Positions 9,829-18,680 of a stretch of DNA of 59,076 nucleotides are shown here, piece by piece. A program made the position numbers and the translations under genes. How positions within the stretch are numbered: the stretch's first letter is position 1; each line of letters opens with the position of its first letter. The stretch spans positions 1 through 59,076 of the forward strand of contig NZ_LGHM01000049.1 in the NCBI RefSeq assembly GCF_001908185.1. Direction: 5' to 3'. The notes under the pieces are model-generated. The model was not told where the DNA came from. It saw only the letters and a list, made by a program, of their open reading frames with translations, and made no database searches. Source of the DNA: Bradyrhizobium sp. AS23.2 (GTDB lineage Bacteria > Pseudomonadota > Alphaproteobacteria > Rhizobiales > Xanthobacteraceae).

Positions 9829-9852
9829 GACGACGAGACATTTTCCGTCGTC
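9829..9852 (+). terminator. Hairpin after pyrE
   Basis: Perfect 7-bp arms GACGACG (9829-9835) and CGTCGTC (9846-9852), directly after the pyrE stop codon. The U-rich stretch lies in the loop rather than after the stem, so it is a weak terminator candidate. Confidence 0.45.
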
Positions 9853-10036
9853 ATGCCTGGGCGTGACCCGGAAGCAACGCCGTCCGTGAAAGCTGCGCCC
9901 GGCCTTAAAGAGGTCACCGCCTCGTCTTGAAACCGCCTCCGCGCAACTGCTCATTTACCATCGCGCATTATGGTGAATCGTGTGCTGAGACCTCGAAAGG
10001 TCCTGGCCGGTTCGGTAGCGTCGGGTGGAGTGATCC

Positions 10037-10846
10037 TTGCGTACAGAGTTGTCCCATACGCGGCGGCAGCGTCGCGCGATGCTCGTAGCCGCCATCCTTG
10101 CGGTTCCCATGCTGGCGACCCCGGCCCCGGTTTCGGCCGAAGGCCTGTTCGACTTCTTCTTCGGCGGCTTGCAGCGGTCGCAGCCGCAGCAGGCAACCTC
10201 CTACGATCCCTTCACCGGCCAGCAGAATCCCGCAAACCCGCAATATGTGCCGCCGACACGCTCGGCCGCCGCCGGCTCGGGCCCGGCTTTCTGCGTGCGC
10301 AGCTGCGATGGCAAATATTTCCCGCTGATGCGCGGCATGGTCTCGCCGGCGCAGATGTGTCAGGCCTTCTGTCCCGCCACCGCCACAAAGGTCTATTTCG
10401 GGTCCAGCATCGACGGCGCCTATTCACAGACCGGCGAGCGTTACGCCGACAGCGAGAACGCGTACGCCTATCGCAAGGCGCTGCGCGCCGACTGCACCTG
10501 CAATGGCCGCGAGCCGGTTGGTCTTGCCCCGGTCGATCTCGCGCTGGATTCGTCGCTGAAATCCGGCGACGTGATCGCGACCTCCGATGGCCTCGTCGCC
10601 TATACCGGCGTTCGCCTCGGCACCGACCAAACTGCGGAATTCACCCCGGTCGCCTCCTATCCCGGCCTCACCGCGCAGGTCCGCGCCCGCCTCGGCGAGA
10701 TGAAGGTGGCTCCGGTGCGTGCCGATACGGTCGCAGCGGATGCGCCGGCGGCGACGGAGATCGTGCGTGAGACGCCGCCTGATGTGACAGTGCCGAAGAC
10801 GCAGACGCAGGCGCAAAAGCCGGCGAAGCGCGTGGGACTGGATTGA
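10037..10846 (+). CDS. DUF2865-like exported protein
   Basis: 269-aa protein with a signal peptide whose hydrophobic core is about residues 15-31, ending near VSAEG. The start is TTG with a GGAG site seven bases upstream. The central region has conserved cysteine pairs: CVRSCDGKYFPL, CQAFCPA and DCTCNG, as in DUF2865 proteins of rhizobia. The cysteines suggest disulfides in the periplasm. The C-terminal third is Ala/Thr/Val-rich and low complexity. Function is unknown. A 120-bp palindromic repeat follows the gene. Confidence 0.75.
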   Translation: MRTELSHTRRQRRAMLVAAILAVPMLATPAPVSAEGLFDFFFGGLQRSQPQQATSYDPFTGQQNPANPQYVPPTRSAAAGSGPAFCVRSCDGKYFPLMRGMVSPAQMCQAFCPATATKVYFGSSIDGAYSQTGERYADSENAYAYRKALRADCTCNGREPVGLAPVDLALDSSLKSGDVIATSDGLVAYTGVRLGTDQTAEFTPVASYPGLTAQVRARLGEMKVAPVRADTVAADAPAATEIVRETPPDVTVPKTQTQAQKPAKRVGLD

Positions 10847-10854
10847 TGATCCTC

Positions 10855-10968
10855 ATGGTGAGGAGTCGCGCTCTTGCGCGGCGTCTCGAACCATGAAGGC
10901 CCTGCTGCTGCAACTCGGCCTTCATCCTTCGAGACGCGCGCAAGCGCGCTCCTCAGGATGAGGAGCGA
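10855..10968. repeat. Intergenic inverted repeat between convergent genes
   Basis: The left half contains CCTCATGGTGAGGAG and GCGTCTCGAACCATGAAGGC. The right half contains GCCTTCATCCTTCGAGACGC and CTCCTCAGGATGAGGAG. These are largely reverse complements of each other. The element fills the gap between two converging genes and may act as a bidirectional terminator. Confidence 0.7.
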
Positions 10969-10973
10969 GAGCG

Positions 10974-11405
10974 TCACCTTCCGATAATCACCCCGATCAC
11001 GTTCGGCGCCGCCAGATATTTCTCCTCGATCGCCGCGCGCGCGGCAGCGCGGTTCTCCGCTGTCAGGAGACCGCGCTTCTCGGCCAGGATCATCCAGCAG
11101 AAACCCCACCAGTCGGTCAGCATGCCCGCCTCGTCGACGAGGTCATAACCCTGCTCGGCCGCGAAGATGCGCGCATGCGCTTCGTCCAGCGTGTCGAGGA
11201 ACAGATGGTCATCAGTGGAGAACAGATCGTCGCTGATGTCGTCGATGGTATAGCCCCAGATCGACTGGCACACCGCGTTGAACTCGCGGTCGAACTGGTC
11301 GTCATCGACCGCGTATCGCCGCGCCGTCTGATGCAGCCGCGACAGCGAGCGCGCGAAATCGGCAATCCGGGTGAGAGCAAATTGATCGAAGGCAACGGTG
11401 GACAT
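10974..11405 (-). CDS. Conserved hypothetical protein
   Basis: 143-aa soluble acidic protein with no signal peptide or membrane segment. I do not recognise a domain. It is predicted mostly helical, with Asp-rich stretches (VDDDQFDREF, DDISDDLFSTDD) and aromatic WWGFCWM. The ATG at 11405 (MSTVAFDQ) is chosen over an upstream start because the extension looks like leader sequence. An AT-rich upstream segment with the palindrome TGATATATCA (11466-11475) probably holds its promoter. Confidence 0.65.
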   Translation of the reverse strand: MSTVAFDQFALTRIADFARSLSRLHQTARRYAVDDDQFDREFNAVCQSIWGYTIDDISDDLFSTDDHLFLDTLDEAHARIFAAEQGYDLVDEAGMLTDWWGFCWMILAEKRGLLTAENRAAARAAIEEKYLAAPNVIGVIIGR

Positions 11406-11579
11406 GTAGTCCTCGCAAGGTCTGACAGACGCTAGATATTGTGTCGGCAGCACGCCGAATCACAATGATATATCAAAGACTTGCTAAAGTGTTCTTAATT
11501 TGTTCCAGCGCAGCTCGATCACATCCGCAGGCGACGGCACGTGGCTGGACGCTCAAACCGATTGGCGCCGCTGCGGGTC

Positions 11580-12278
11580 TCAATAACACCGCGACGCTGC
11601 GATGGCGTGGACGCGGCGGTCGCCGAGCAGGTGCGCGACAAAGCCATTCTTCGGAAAGATTTTTGCGAACGCGGCGTCACGGATGCTGAGGCCGCCGGCA
11701 TAGGCGCCAAAGGCCGGCATCACGGCGCGCATCCTGTCGGAGGCGAAGCAGCGGCGTTCCATCGAACGGCCGCGCGCGGAGACGCGCGCCTTCGGGTGCA
11801 GATGACCGGCGATCTCGCCGTGCGCGCCAGTCGGCTCGTGGCGGAAGGTGATCGGGCCGATCGCGACTTCATCGGCGACGGCGCCGCCGAGATCGCGCGG
11901 CAGCATGGGGTCGTGATTACCTGAGATCCAGATCCAGTCGCGGCCATTTTGAAGCGAGGCCAAGGCGTCGCTATCGTCCGCCGTCAGCCGTTCATGCGCG
12001 GTGCGGTCGTGGAAACTGTCGCCGAGCGCGATGACCACGCGGGGATCATGGCGGGCAACGACCGCGGCAAGCCGACTCAGCGTTGCCAGCGTGTCGTAAG
12101 GCGGCAGCAGCACGCCGCGCGCGGCGAAGCTGGACCCCTTTTCCAGATGCAGGTCGGAGACCACGAGCAGGCGCTGCTCTTCCCAGAACAGCGCGCCGGA
12201 GAGATCCGCGTGAAACGGCACACCGCCAACATCCAGCGTGCGCGTTGAGGTTATCGATAGCGCGCCGTTCTCCGTCAT
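11580..12278 (-). CDS. pdeM: Ligase-associated DNA damage response phosphoesterase PdeM
   Basis: Calcineurin-like metallophosphoesterase, 232 aa from the ATG at 12278. Metal-binding motifs are all present in order: VSDLHLEKG (Asp, His), LGDSFHD, SGNHDP and GHLHPK. In family members this protein accompanies an ATP-dependent ligase, an exonuclease and a DEXH helicase in a DNA repair set. Here the helicase gene lies 142 bp upstream on the same strand. The longer open frame upstream of 12278 translates an intergenic repeat, so it was rejected as the N-terminus. Confidence 0.88.
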   Translation of the reverse strand: MTENGALSITSTRTLDVGGVPFHADLSGALFWEEQRLLVVSDLHLEKGSSFAARGVLLPPYDTLATLSRLAAVVARHDPRVVIALGDSFHDRTAHERLTADDSDALASLQNGRDWIWISGNHDPMLPRDLGGAVADEVAIGPITFRHEPTGAHGEIAGHLHPKARVSARGRSMERRCFASDRMRAVMPAFGAYAGGLSIRDAAFAKIFPKNGFVAHLLGDRRVHAIAASRCY

Positions 12279-12383
12279 GGCCGGGCTCGTCCCGGCCATC
12301 CACGCTCTTGCCACCGAGACAAAGACGTGGATGCCCGGGTCTTCCAGTTGAAGACGCGCTCCGCGCTTTGGCCCGGGCATGAC
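12274..12383. repeat. Long intergenic inverted repeat, family C copy 1
   Basis: Begins CGTCATGGCCGGGCTCGTCC and ends GGCCCGGGCATGAC, with internal CCACG and CGTGG arms. Related copies occur at 30395-30514 and 35803-35891. It overlaps the start codon of pdeM, so its first bases contribute to that gene's first codons. Confidence 0.8.
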
Positions 12384-12420
12384 GGTGTGGATGGTACTGC
12401 GCGCCTCACTGGCAAATTCT

Positions 12421-14997
12421 CTACGACATCGCCTCTTTGACAAGCTCGTCGGCGGCTTCGGCCAAGAGCTCGTCTGCAGCTTCGCCATAGACTGACTCGC
12501 GGCCGATTTCCAGCATCACAGGGACCGCGAGCGGGGAGACATGGTCGAGTTCCCTGTGCGTGATGCGGCCCTGGATGCGGGCGAGCATGTCGCCGAGGCG
12601 GCGCAGATCGAGCAGGCCCGTGGCGGCATCGGCGCGCGCGGCACGCAACAGGACGTGGTCGGCCTGGTGCTTGCGCAGGACGTCGTAGACGAGATCGGTC
12701 GAGAACAGCACCTGACGGCGGCTCTTGTCCTCGTCGGTGAAGCGGCGCTCGATCAGGCCGGAGATCAGCGCGCAATTGCGGAAAGTGCGCTTCATCAGCG
12801 CGGATTCGGCGAGCCAGGCTTCGAGATCGTCCCCTAGCATGTCGGGACTGAACAGCGCGTCGAGATCGAGCTGGCCGTTGCGGATCATGAAGGAGGCATC
12901 GCCCAGCCCCCAGATCGCCACGGCATATTCATTGGCGACGAAGCCGAGCGGGCAGCCGCGCCCCCGTTCCAGCCGCCGCGTCAGCAGCATGCCGAGCGTC
13001 TGGTGCGCAAGCCGGCCTTCGAAGGGATAGCAGATGAGATAATGCTTGTTGCCGCGCGGAAAGGTCTCGACCAGCAGCTCGCGCACACCAGGGACGCGCG
13101 AGACGTCCTTCTGCAGCGACAGCCAGTCGCGCACCTGCTCCGGCAGACCATTCCATGCCCGCCTGTCGTCGAGCAGGCGGCGGACACGCTCGGCGAGATA
13201 GGTGGAGAGCGGAAACTTGCCGCCCATGTAGGACGGCACTTTCGGATCCTTGTCGGAGGCGCGGGAGACGTAGGCCTGGTCTTCGGCGAGAGCCTCATAA
13301 CGAACCACCTCGCCGCCGAACACAAAAGTGTCGCCGGGAGTCAGGCCCTCGATGAAATACTCCTCGATCTCGCCAAGCACGCGGCCGCCGCGCGCGATCG
13401 CGCCGGTCGAACCACTGCCGGTGGAACGCGAGCGCACGAGCCTCACCTTCAGCATCGGCTCCTCGACGATGGTGCCGACATTGAGTCGGTAGCTCTGCCG
13501 CACTTTTGGATTGGCGACGCGCCAGCGGCCCTCCTTGTCCTGTTTGATGCGGGCGAAGCGCTCATAGGTCTTCAGCGCGTAGCCGCCGGTGGCGACGAAA
13601 TCGACGACGTCGTCGAAGTCTCGCCGGGCAAGATTTGAGTAAGGCGCAGCCGTGAGCACCTCGCCATAGAGATCGTCGCTGAAGAACGGCTCGCCGCAGG
13701 CCCGGCCGAGCACGTGCTGGGCCAGCACGTCGAGTCCGCCGGTGCGAAGTGGCGGCGTGTCCTGCGCATTCTCGGCAATCGCATCGATGGCGGCGCGGCA
13801 CTCCAGCACCTCGAAGCGGTTGGCCGGCACCAGCACCGCGCGCGAGGCTTCGTCGAGACGGTGGTTGGCGCGGCCGATGCGCTGCATCAGGCGTGACGAG
13901 CCCTTGGGCGCGCCGATGTTGACGACGAGATCGACGTCGCCCCAGTCGACGCCGAGGTCGAGCGAGGAGGTGCAGACCACGCCGCGCAAGCGTCCCACCG
14001 ACATGGCATCCTCGACCTTGCGACGCTGCGCGACATCGAGCGAGCCGTGATGCAGCGCGATCGCAAGCCCGTCATCGTTCATGCGCCAGAGCTCCTGGAA
14101 CAGCATCTCGGCCTGGCTGCGGGTGTTGACGAAGACCAGTGTGGTCTTGTTCTGCTTGACCAGCTCGTAGACTTCGGCCAGCGCATGGCGCGCGCTGTGA
14201 CCGGCCCAGGGCAGCCGCTCGCTTGTGTCGAGCATCTCGACCAGCGGCGGCGCCGCGCCGCCGGCGACGACGATGTCGGCGGCGGCTTCCTTGCCGCCGG
14301 GTTGCGGCACCAGGAAGCGCGCAAGTTGATCCGGCTCGGCCACGGTCGCCGACAACCCAATCGCGCGCAGCTGCGGCGCCAGCCGCCACAACCGCGCAAG
14401 GCCGAGCGAGAGCAGATCGCCGCGCTTGGAGGTCACCAGGGCGTGCAGCTCGTCGAGCACGATGCGCTTGAGCGACGAGAACAGGAACGGCGCGTCATCG
14501 GAGGAGAGCAGCAGCGCGACCTGCTCCGGCGTCGTCAGCAAGATGTCAGGCGGATAGCGCCGCTGACGCTGCCGCCGCGACACTGGCGTGTCGCCGGTGC
14601 GGGTCTCGACCTTGATCGGCAGGCCCATCTCCGCGATCGGCCGCTCCAGATTGCGGGCGATGTCGACGGCGAGCGCCTTGAGCGGAGAGATGTAGAGGGT
14701 GTGGAGGCCGCCGGTGCGCTGCACGGTACGGCCGGTGGAGACGAGACTTGTCTTCGCACCGGCGTCCTGTTCAGCTGCCTGAGAACAAAGCTCCACCAGC
14801 GTCGGCAGAAATCCCGCCAGTGTCTTGCCCGCGCCGGTGGGCGCGATCAGCAGCGCCGAGCGGTCCTCGCGCGCCTTCTCCAGCAGCGCCAATTGATGCG
14901 CGCGCGGCGTCCAGCCGCGAGCCGCGAACCAGGCCTGGAAGCGGTCGGGCAGCAGCGCGGCGGGCTTGGCCGGGGATTTGAGGACGCGGGGCGGCAC
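12421..14997 (-). CDS. Ligase-associated DNA damage response DEXH-box helicase (Lhr-like)
   Basis: Superfamily 2 helicase of the Lhr-like group, 858 aa from a GTG at 14997. Seen in order: Walker A APTGAGKT (ending near residue 59), YISPLKALAVD, TTPEQ, the DEXH box LDELHAL, SATVAEP, then the second RecA domain with FVNTRSQAE and RIGRANHRLDE. A winged-helix and Lhr core region follows to the C-terminus. Lhr-type helicases unwind DNA 3'-5' and this subtype is linked to ligase/exonuclease repair. An ATG at 15120 is in frame, but that extension would read through a palindromic repeat (15058-15148), so GTG 14997 is preferred. The exact start is uncertain. Confidence 0.88.
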   Translation of the reverse strand: MPPRVLKSPAKPAALLPDRFQAWFAARGWTPRAHQLALLEKAREDRSALLIAPTGAGKTLAGFLPTLVELCSQAAEQDAGAKTSLVSTGRTVQRTGGLHTLYISPLKALAVDIARNLERPIAEMGLPIKVETRTGDTPVSRRQRQRRYPPDILLTTPEQVALLLSSDDAPFLFSSLKRIVLDELHALVTSKRGDLLSLGLARLWRLAPQLRAIGLSATVAEPDQLARFLVPQPGGKEAAADIVVAGGAAPPLVEMLDTSERLPWAGHSARHALAEVYELVKQNKTTLVFVNTRSQAEMLFQELWRMNDDGLAIALHHGSLDVAQRRKVEDAMSVGRLRGVVCTSSLDLGVDWGDVDLVVNIGAPKGSSRLMQRIGRANHRLDEASRAVLVPANRFEVLECRAAIDAIAENAQDTPPLRTGGLDVLAQHVLGRACGEPFFSDDLYGEVLTAAPYSNLARRDFDDVVDFVATGGYALKTYERFARIKQDKEGRWRVANPKVRQSYRLNVGTIVEEPMLKVRLVRSRSTGSGSTGAIARGGRVLGEIEEYFIEGLTPGDTFVFGGEVVRYEALAEDQAYVSRASDKDPKVPSYMGGKFPLSTYLAERVRRLLDDRRAWNGLPEQVRDWLSLQKDVSRVPGVRELLVETFPRGNKHYLICYPFEGRLAHQTLGMLLTRRLERGRGCPLGFVANEYAVAIWGLGDASFMIRNGQLDLDALFSPDMLGDDLEAWLAESALMKRTFRNCALISGLIERRFTDEDKSRRQVLFSTDLVYDVLRKHQADHVLLRAARADAATGLLDLRRLGDMLARIQGRITHRELDHVSPLAVPVMLEIGRESVYGEAADELLAEAADELVKEAMS

Positions 14998-15057
14998 GGC
15001 ATCACAGGTAAGCCGTGAGGATGGGCTCGTCGAGGGGTGGGGCCTTCGAGGGCTCCC

Positions 15058-15148
15058 GTAGGGTGGGCAAAGCGAAGCGTGCCCACCATCGCACAAGGAG
15101 CCCGAAGTGATGGTGGGCACGGCGCAAGCGCGCCTTTGCCCACCCTAC
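15058..15148. repeat. Long intergenic inverted repeat, family A copy 1
   Basis: Ends GTAGGGTGGGCAAAGCG and CGCCTTTGCCCACCCTAC are near reverse complements, with an inner CGTGCCCACCAT and ATGGTGGGCACG pair. A second copy is at 53798-53889. It lies between the helicase gene and the upstream binding-protein gene. Confidence 0.88.
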
Positions 15149-15173
15149 GGCTTTCGCGATCGCGGAGAGAGCC

Positions 15174-16403
15174 CTACTCCGACATCGGCTTGTCGGAGAT
15201 GTCCCAGTCCTTGCCGCTGAAGGTCGAGATGTAGAGCGTCTTCATCGGCGTGTAATCCTCGGGCGTGTAGCTGTAGGTGACGCCGTCGAGGAAATAGGGC
15301 GAGTGGAAGCCGGCGAGCGTTGAAGCCTGCTTCAGGACATTGGCGCGGGTGAGCTGGTCGCCGCAGCGGCGCAGGATCTCGCCCATGCTCACCGCCTGGC
15401 CGTAGCCGGCGAAGGCGATGGTGTTGTCTGGATCGATCGTCGGGATGTACTTTTTGCGCAGCTCCTCGAACGCCATCACGTCGGGATCCTTCTCCCATTT
15501 GGGCAGGCCGACCTCCTTGTTGTAGCGGATGGCGACGATGCCGGTGGCGTTCTCGAGCCCGGCAGCGCTGAGGATCGAGCGGCCGGTCGAGCCCGCCGAC
15601 AGCAGCTGAAGCGGCTTCCAGCCGAGCTCGGCGACTTTGCGGATCGACTGCGACGTCGCCTTGCCGGTGGTGATGTTGTAGAAGACGTCCGCGCCCGACT
15701 TCGAGAGATTGATGAGCTGGGAATCGACGGTCGGATCGGTGAGATCGTAGGTCTGCTCCATGATCACCTGCGCGGTGCCGCCCGCATCCGCGAGCACCTT
15801 CTTGAACGGACCGAGGAAGTCGCGGCCGAAATCGTCGTTCTGATAGAGGATGCCGATCTTCGCATTCGGCTTCACGGCGACGACGTGCCTCGCCAGGATG
15901 CGCGCTTCTGTCGGATAGAGCGGCAGGCCCGCCATCGTCCATTTGAACTCTTTCGGGTTATTCCACTTCGACGCGCCGGTATTGAGCAGGAGCTGCGGCA
16001 CGCCCTTCGAGTTCAGGTATTTGTGCACGGCCGTCTGCGGCGCGGTGCCGAGCGAGCCGTAGAGCGCAAGCACCTCCTCCTGCTCGACCAGACGCCGCGT
16101 CGCCTCGACGCATTTCGGCGCGCTGTAGGCGTCGTCCATGGTGAGGAATTTGACCTTGCGTCCGTTGATGCCGCCCTTCTCGTTCAGCATCTGGAAATAG
16201 GCTTCGCCGATGCGGCCGAGCACGCCGTAAAGCGAGCCGGCACCGGAATGCGGCACGGTCTGCCCGATCTTGATCTCAGTGTCGCTGGCGCCCGCATCGT
16301 ATTTCTTCTCCGCGGCCCAGACGTACGGCGCAGGCAAAGTCGATGCAGCGATGGTGGCGAGCGCGGCGGCGCTGAAATCGCGCCGCGATGGATTCTTGGT
16401 CAT
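15174..16403 (-). CDS. ABC transporter substrate-binding protein, branched-chain amino-acid type
   Basis: Periplasmic PBP type I protein of the LivK family, 409 aa. The N-terminus has a twin-arginine-like start (SRRDFSAAALATIAA) and a cleavage region near VWAAEKK. Family features are KIGQTVPHSG near the mature N-terminus and VLALYGSLGTAP. No permease or ATPase gene is adjacent, so it is an orphan component. Its position between two halves of a DNA repair gene set seems incidental. The substrate cannot be deduced. The AGGGAGAG site supports the ATG at 16403. Confidence 0.88.
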   Translation of the reverse strand: MTKNPSRRDFSAAALATIAASTLPAPYVWAAEKKYDAGASDTEIKIGQTVPHSGAGSLYGVLGRIGEAYFQMLNEKGGINGRKVKFLTMDDAYSAPKCVEATRRLVEQEEVLALYGSLGTAPQTAVHKYLNSKGVPQLLLNTGASKWNNPKEFKWTMAGLPLYPTEARILARHVVAVKPNAKIGILYQNDDFGRDFLGPFKKVLADAGGTAQVIMEQTYDLTDPTVDSQLINLSKSGADVFYNITTGKATSQSIRKVAELGWKPLQLLSAGSTGRSILSAAGLENATGIVAIRYNKEVGLPKWEKDPDVMAFEELRKKYIPTIDPDNTIAFAGYGQAVSMGEILRRCGDQLTRANVLKQASTLAGFHSPYFLDGVTYSYTPEDYTPMKTLYISTFSGKDWDISDKPMSE

Positions 16404-16521
16404 TTGTTGTCTCTCCCTAGTGCGCGCATAGTGCTGGCATCGCCGCGCACGCCTCGCAAGTAGGAAGTCGTCGCTTTGCGACGCAATGACGCTTAAATTA
16501 CAGAGCGATTAGCGCCTAGAC

Positions 16522-17448
16522 TCAAGTTTTTTCGGCGACGACGACGAGGCCGCGCACCGGCTCGTTGTTCTCGTTGCGCGGCGACGCCGGCTCCAGTGTC
16601 AGCAGCTTGAGTCCGGCCTTTGCGATTGCGCCACGTCCATATTCCGCTGAATGGGCATAGCGCAGGCCCTCGCCGAGCACGATGCCATCGCCGTCGTGCG
16701 TTTCCAGCGTGAAAGCGAGCACGCCGCCGGATACGAGCACGCGCTTCGCCTCGGTGAGCACCGGCGCGAGATCAGAGAGATAGACAAACGCGTCCGCCGC
16801 GACGACGAGATTCGCGCTCGCATCACTCTTGGTGCGCAGGCCTTCGAGCATATCGGCGACCTCGAGCTCGGCATAGAGATCCGTGGCGCGCGCCTTCTTG
16901 ATCATGGCGGGCGACAGGTCGATGCCGATGAAATGATCGACCTGCCTTGCGAAGGCGGCAGCCGCAAGACCGGTGCCGCAGCCGAGATCGATGGTGCGCT
17001 TGAAGAAGGCCGGCTTCTTCGCGGCGACGCGCGCGGCCAGCACCGCCTTGAAGATCAGTGCCGGGCCGCGATAGCCGAGATCGTTGATCAGCGCGTGCTC
17101 GAAGCGCGGCGCGTATTGATCGAACAGGGCCTGCACATAGGCCTTGGGCATCTCCGCCATCTGCGCGTCGCCGAGCCTCATCAGGTGCAGGCCCGCGCCG
17201 TGCTGGTCCTCAGGATCGGAATCGCGCGCCTTGCGGAAAGCCTCGATCGCCTTGTCCCGCTCGCCGAGCTGCTGACGGATTTCGCCGAGCGTGAACCAGG
17301 CCGAGGTGAAGTTGGGGGCGAGCTCGATCGCCTGCTCCAGGAGGTCGGCGGCGGCGGGGAGATCGCCATTGAGCTGGAGGTCGCGCGCGAACTCGAAGCG
17401 GCGGTCGGCCATGAGGTCGCCGGAGGTCAGGAACAGACGCAGTGGCAT
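16522..17448 (-). CDS. TPR-containing SAM-dependent methyltransferase
   Basis: 308-aa fusion. The N-terminal part (about 10-90) has two to three tetratricopeptide-like helices (NGDLPAAADLLEQAIELAP, FTLGEIRQQLGERDKAIEAF). The C-terminal part is a Rossmann methyltransferase with motif I TIDLGCGTGLAAA and a later VLVSGGVLAFTLE. Such proteins are annotated as predicted TPR methyltransferases, and their substrate is unknown. The ATG at 17448 (MPLRLFL) is preferred to an upstream start that lies in a repeat. It diverges from the exonuclease gene with 185 bp between starts. Confidence 0.85.
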   Translation of the reverse strand: MPLRLFLTSGDLMADRRFEFARDLQLNGDLPAAADLLEQAIELAPNFTSAWFTLGEIRQQLGERDKAIEAFRKARDSDPEDQHGAGLHLMRLGDAQMAEMPKAYVQALFDQYAPRFEHALINDLGYRGPALIFKAVLAARVAAKKPAFFKRTIDLGCGTGLAAAAFARQVDHFIGIDLSPAMIKKARATDLYAELEVADMLEGLRTKSDASANLVVAADAFVYLSDLAPVLTEAKRVLVSGGVLAFTLETHDGDGIVLGEGLRYAHSAEYGRGAIAKAGLKLLTLEPASPRNENNEPVRGLVVVAEKT

Positions 17449-17523
17449 CGAACTCAGCTCGTCATTGCCGGGCGCCCGGCAATCCATCAAAAAAAGACTG
17501 TTTAGGAGGATGGATGCACGGGT

Positions 17524-17555
17524 CCCGCCTCCGCCAATGGCTTCGGCGGGCTTTT
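17524..17555 (+). terminator. Hairpin with T-run upstream of the exonuclease gene
   Basis: Arms CCGCC (17531-17535) and GGCGG (17545-17549), followed by GCTTTT. It lies in the divergent region between the methyltransferase and exonuclease genes, so it could be a leader attenuator. The stem is short and this is a weak call. Confidence 0.3.
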
Positions 17556-17633
17556 ACACCGCCGGGCCGGCGAAGCCTAGCGGAGACGGCAAGCCCGCGA
17601 ATGACGGGTGAATATCGGGGCACCGGTGCCTAT

Positions 17634-18680
17634 ATGACCACCATGCGCCCGCAAGACATCCTGCTGCCAGTTGCTGCCGGCCTGTGCTGCAAACCCGGCG
17701 GCTTCCATATCGACCCTGTCCGGCCCGTGGAGCGGGCCGTGATCACCCACGGCCATTCCGACCATGCCCGCGCAGGCCATGGCGCGGTGCTGGCGACGCA
17801 GGAAACGCTGGACATGATGCGGCTGCGCTATGGCGAGAATTTCGCCGGATCGACGCAAGTCATCCGCTATGGCGAGGAGATCCGGCTCGGCGACGTCAGC
17901 GTCAAATTCCATCCGGCCGGCCATGTGCTCGGCTCGGCGCAGATCGCGGTGACCTGCAAGGACACCTGCATCGTCGCCTCCGGGGACTACAAGGACGCGC
18001 ACGACCCGACCTGCACGCCGTTCGAACTCGTGCCCTGCGACGTCTTCATCACCGAGGCCACGTTCGGCCTTCCGGTGTTTCGGCATGGCAATGCCTCTGA
18101 CGAGGTGAAGAAGCTGCTGGCCTCTGTCGCGCTGTTTCCGGAGCGCGCGCACCTTGTCGGCGCCTACTCGCTCGGTAAGGCGCAACGAGTAATCGCGCTG
18201 CTGCGCCAGGCCGGCTATGACGAGCCGATCTATCTGCACGGCGCAATGGAGACGATCACGCACTACTACCAGAGCCGCGGGATCGAGCTCGGCGAGCTCA
18301 GGCCGGTGACGGGCGTCAAGAAGGCGGCTCTCGCCGGCACCATCACGCTGGCGCCGCCGTCGGCGACCTCCGATCTCTGGACACGGCGCTTTCCCGATCC
18401 CGTCACCGCGTTCGCCTCCGGCTGGATGCGGGTGCGCGCCCGCGCGCGACAGCGCGGTGTTGAGCTGCCGCTGGTGATCTCCGATCACGCCGATTGGGAC
18501 GGCCTCACCGCGACGATCGCCGCAACCGGCGCCGGCGAAATCTGGGTCACCCACGGCCAGGAAGATGCGCTGGTGCATTGGTGCAGGGGCCGAGGTTTGC
18601 GGGCGCAGCCACTCGATCTCGTCGGCTATGGCGACGAGGAGGAGAGCGAGACGCCGCTCGCCGACGAGGCCGAGGCATGA
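17634..18680 (+). CDS. Ligase-associated DNA exonuclease (metallo-beta-lactamase fold)
   Basis: 348-aa nuclease of the metallo-beta-lactamase/beta-CASP type found beside ATP-dependent DNA ligases. The metal-binding motif HGHSDHARAGHG lies near residue 40. Later ligands are in FHPAGHVLGSAQ, ASGDYKDAHDP and VISDHADWDG. It probably trims DNA ends in repair with the ligase. The start is ATG 17634 or ATG 17643 (MRPQDILLP). Both fit the family. The stop overlaps the ligase start by 4 bp (ATGA), so the two are translationally coupled. Confidence 0.88.
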   Translation: MTTMRPQDILLPVAAGLCCKPGGFHIDPVRPVERAVITHGHSDHARAGHGAVLATQETLDMMRLRYGENFAGSTQVIRYGEEIRLGDVSVKFHPAGHVLGSAQIAVTCKDTCIVASGDYKDAHDPTCTPFELVPCDVFITEATFGLPVFRHGNASDEVKKLLASVALFPERAHLVGAYSLGKAQRVIALLRQAGYDEPIYLHGAMETITHYYQSRGIELGELRPVTGVKKAALAGTITLAPPSATSDLWTRRFPDPVTAFASGWMRVRARARQRGVELPLVISDHADWDGLTATIAATGAGEIWVTHGQEDALVHWCRGRGLRAQPLDLVGYGDEEESETPLADEAEA

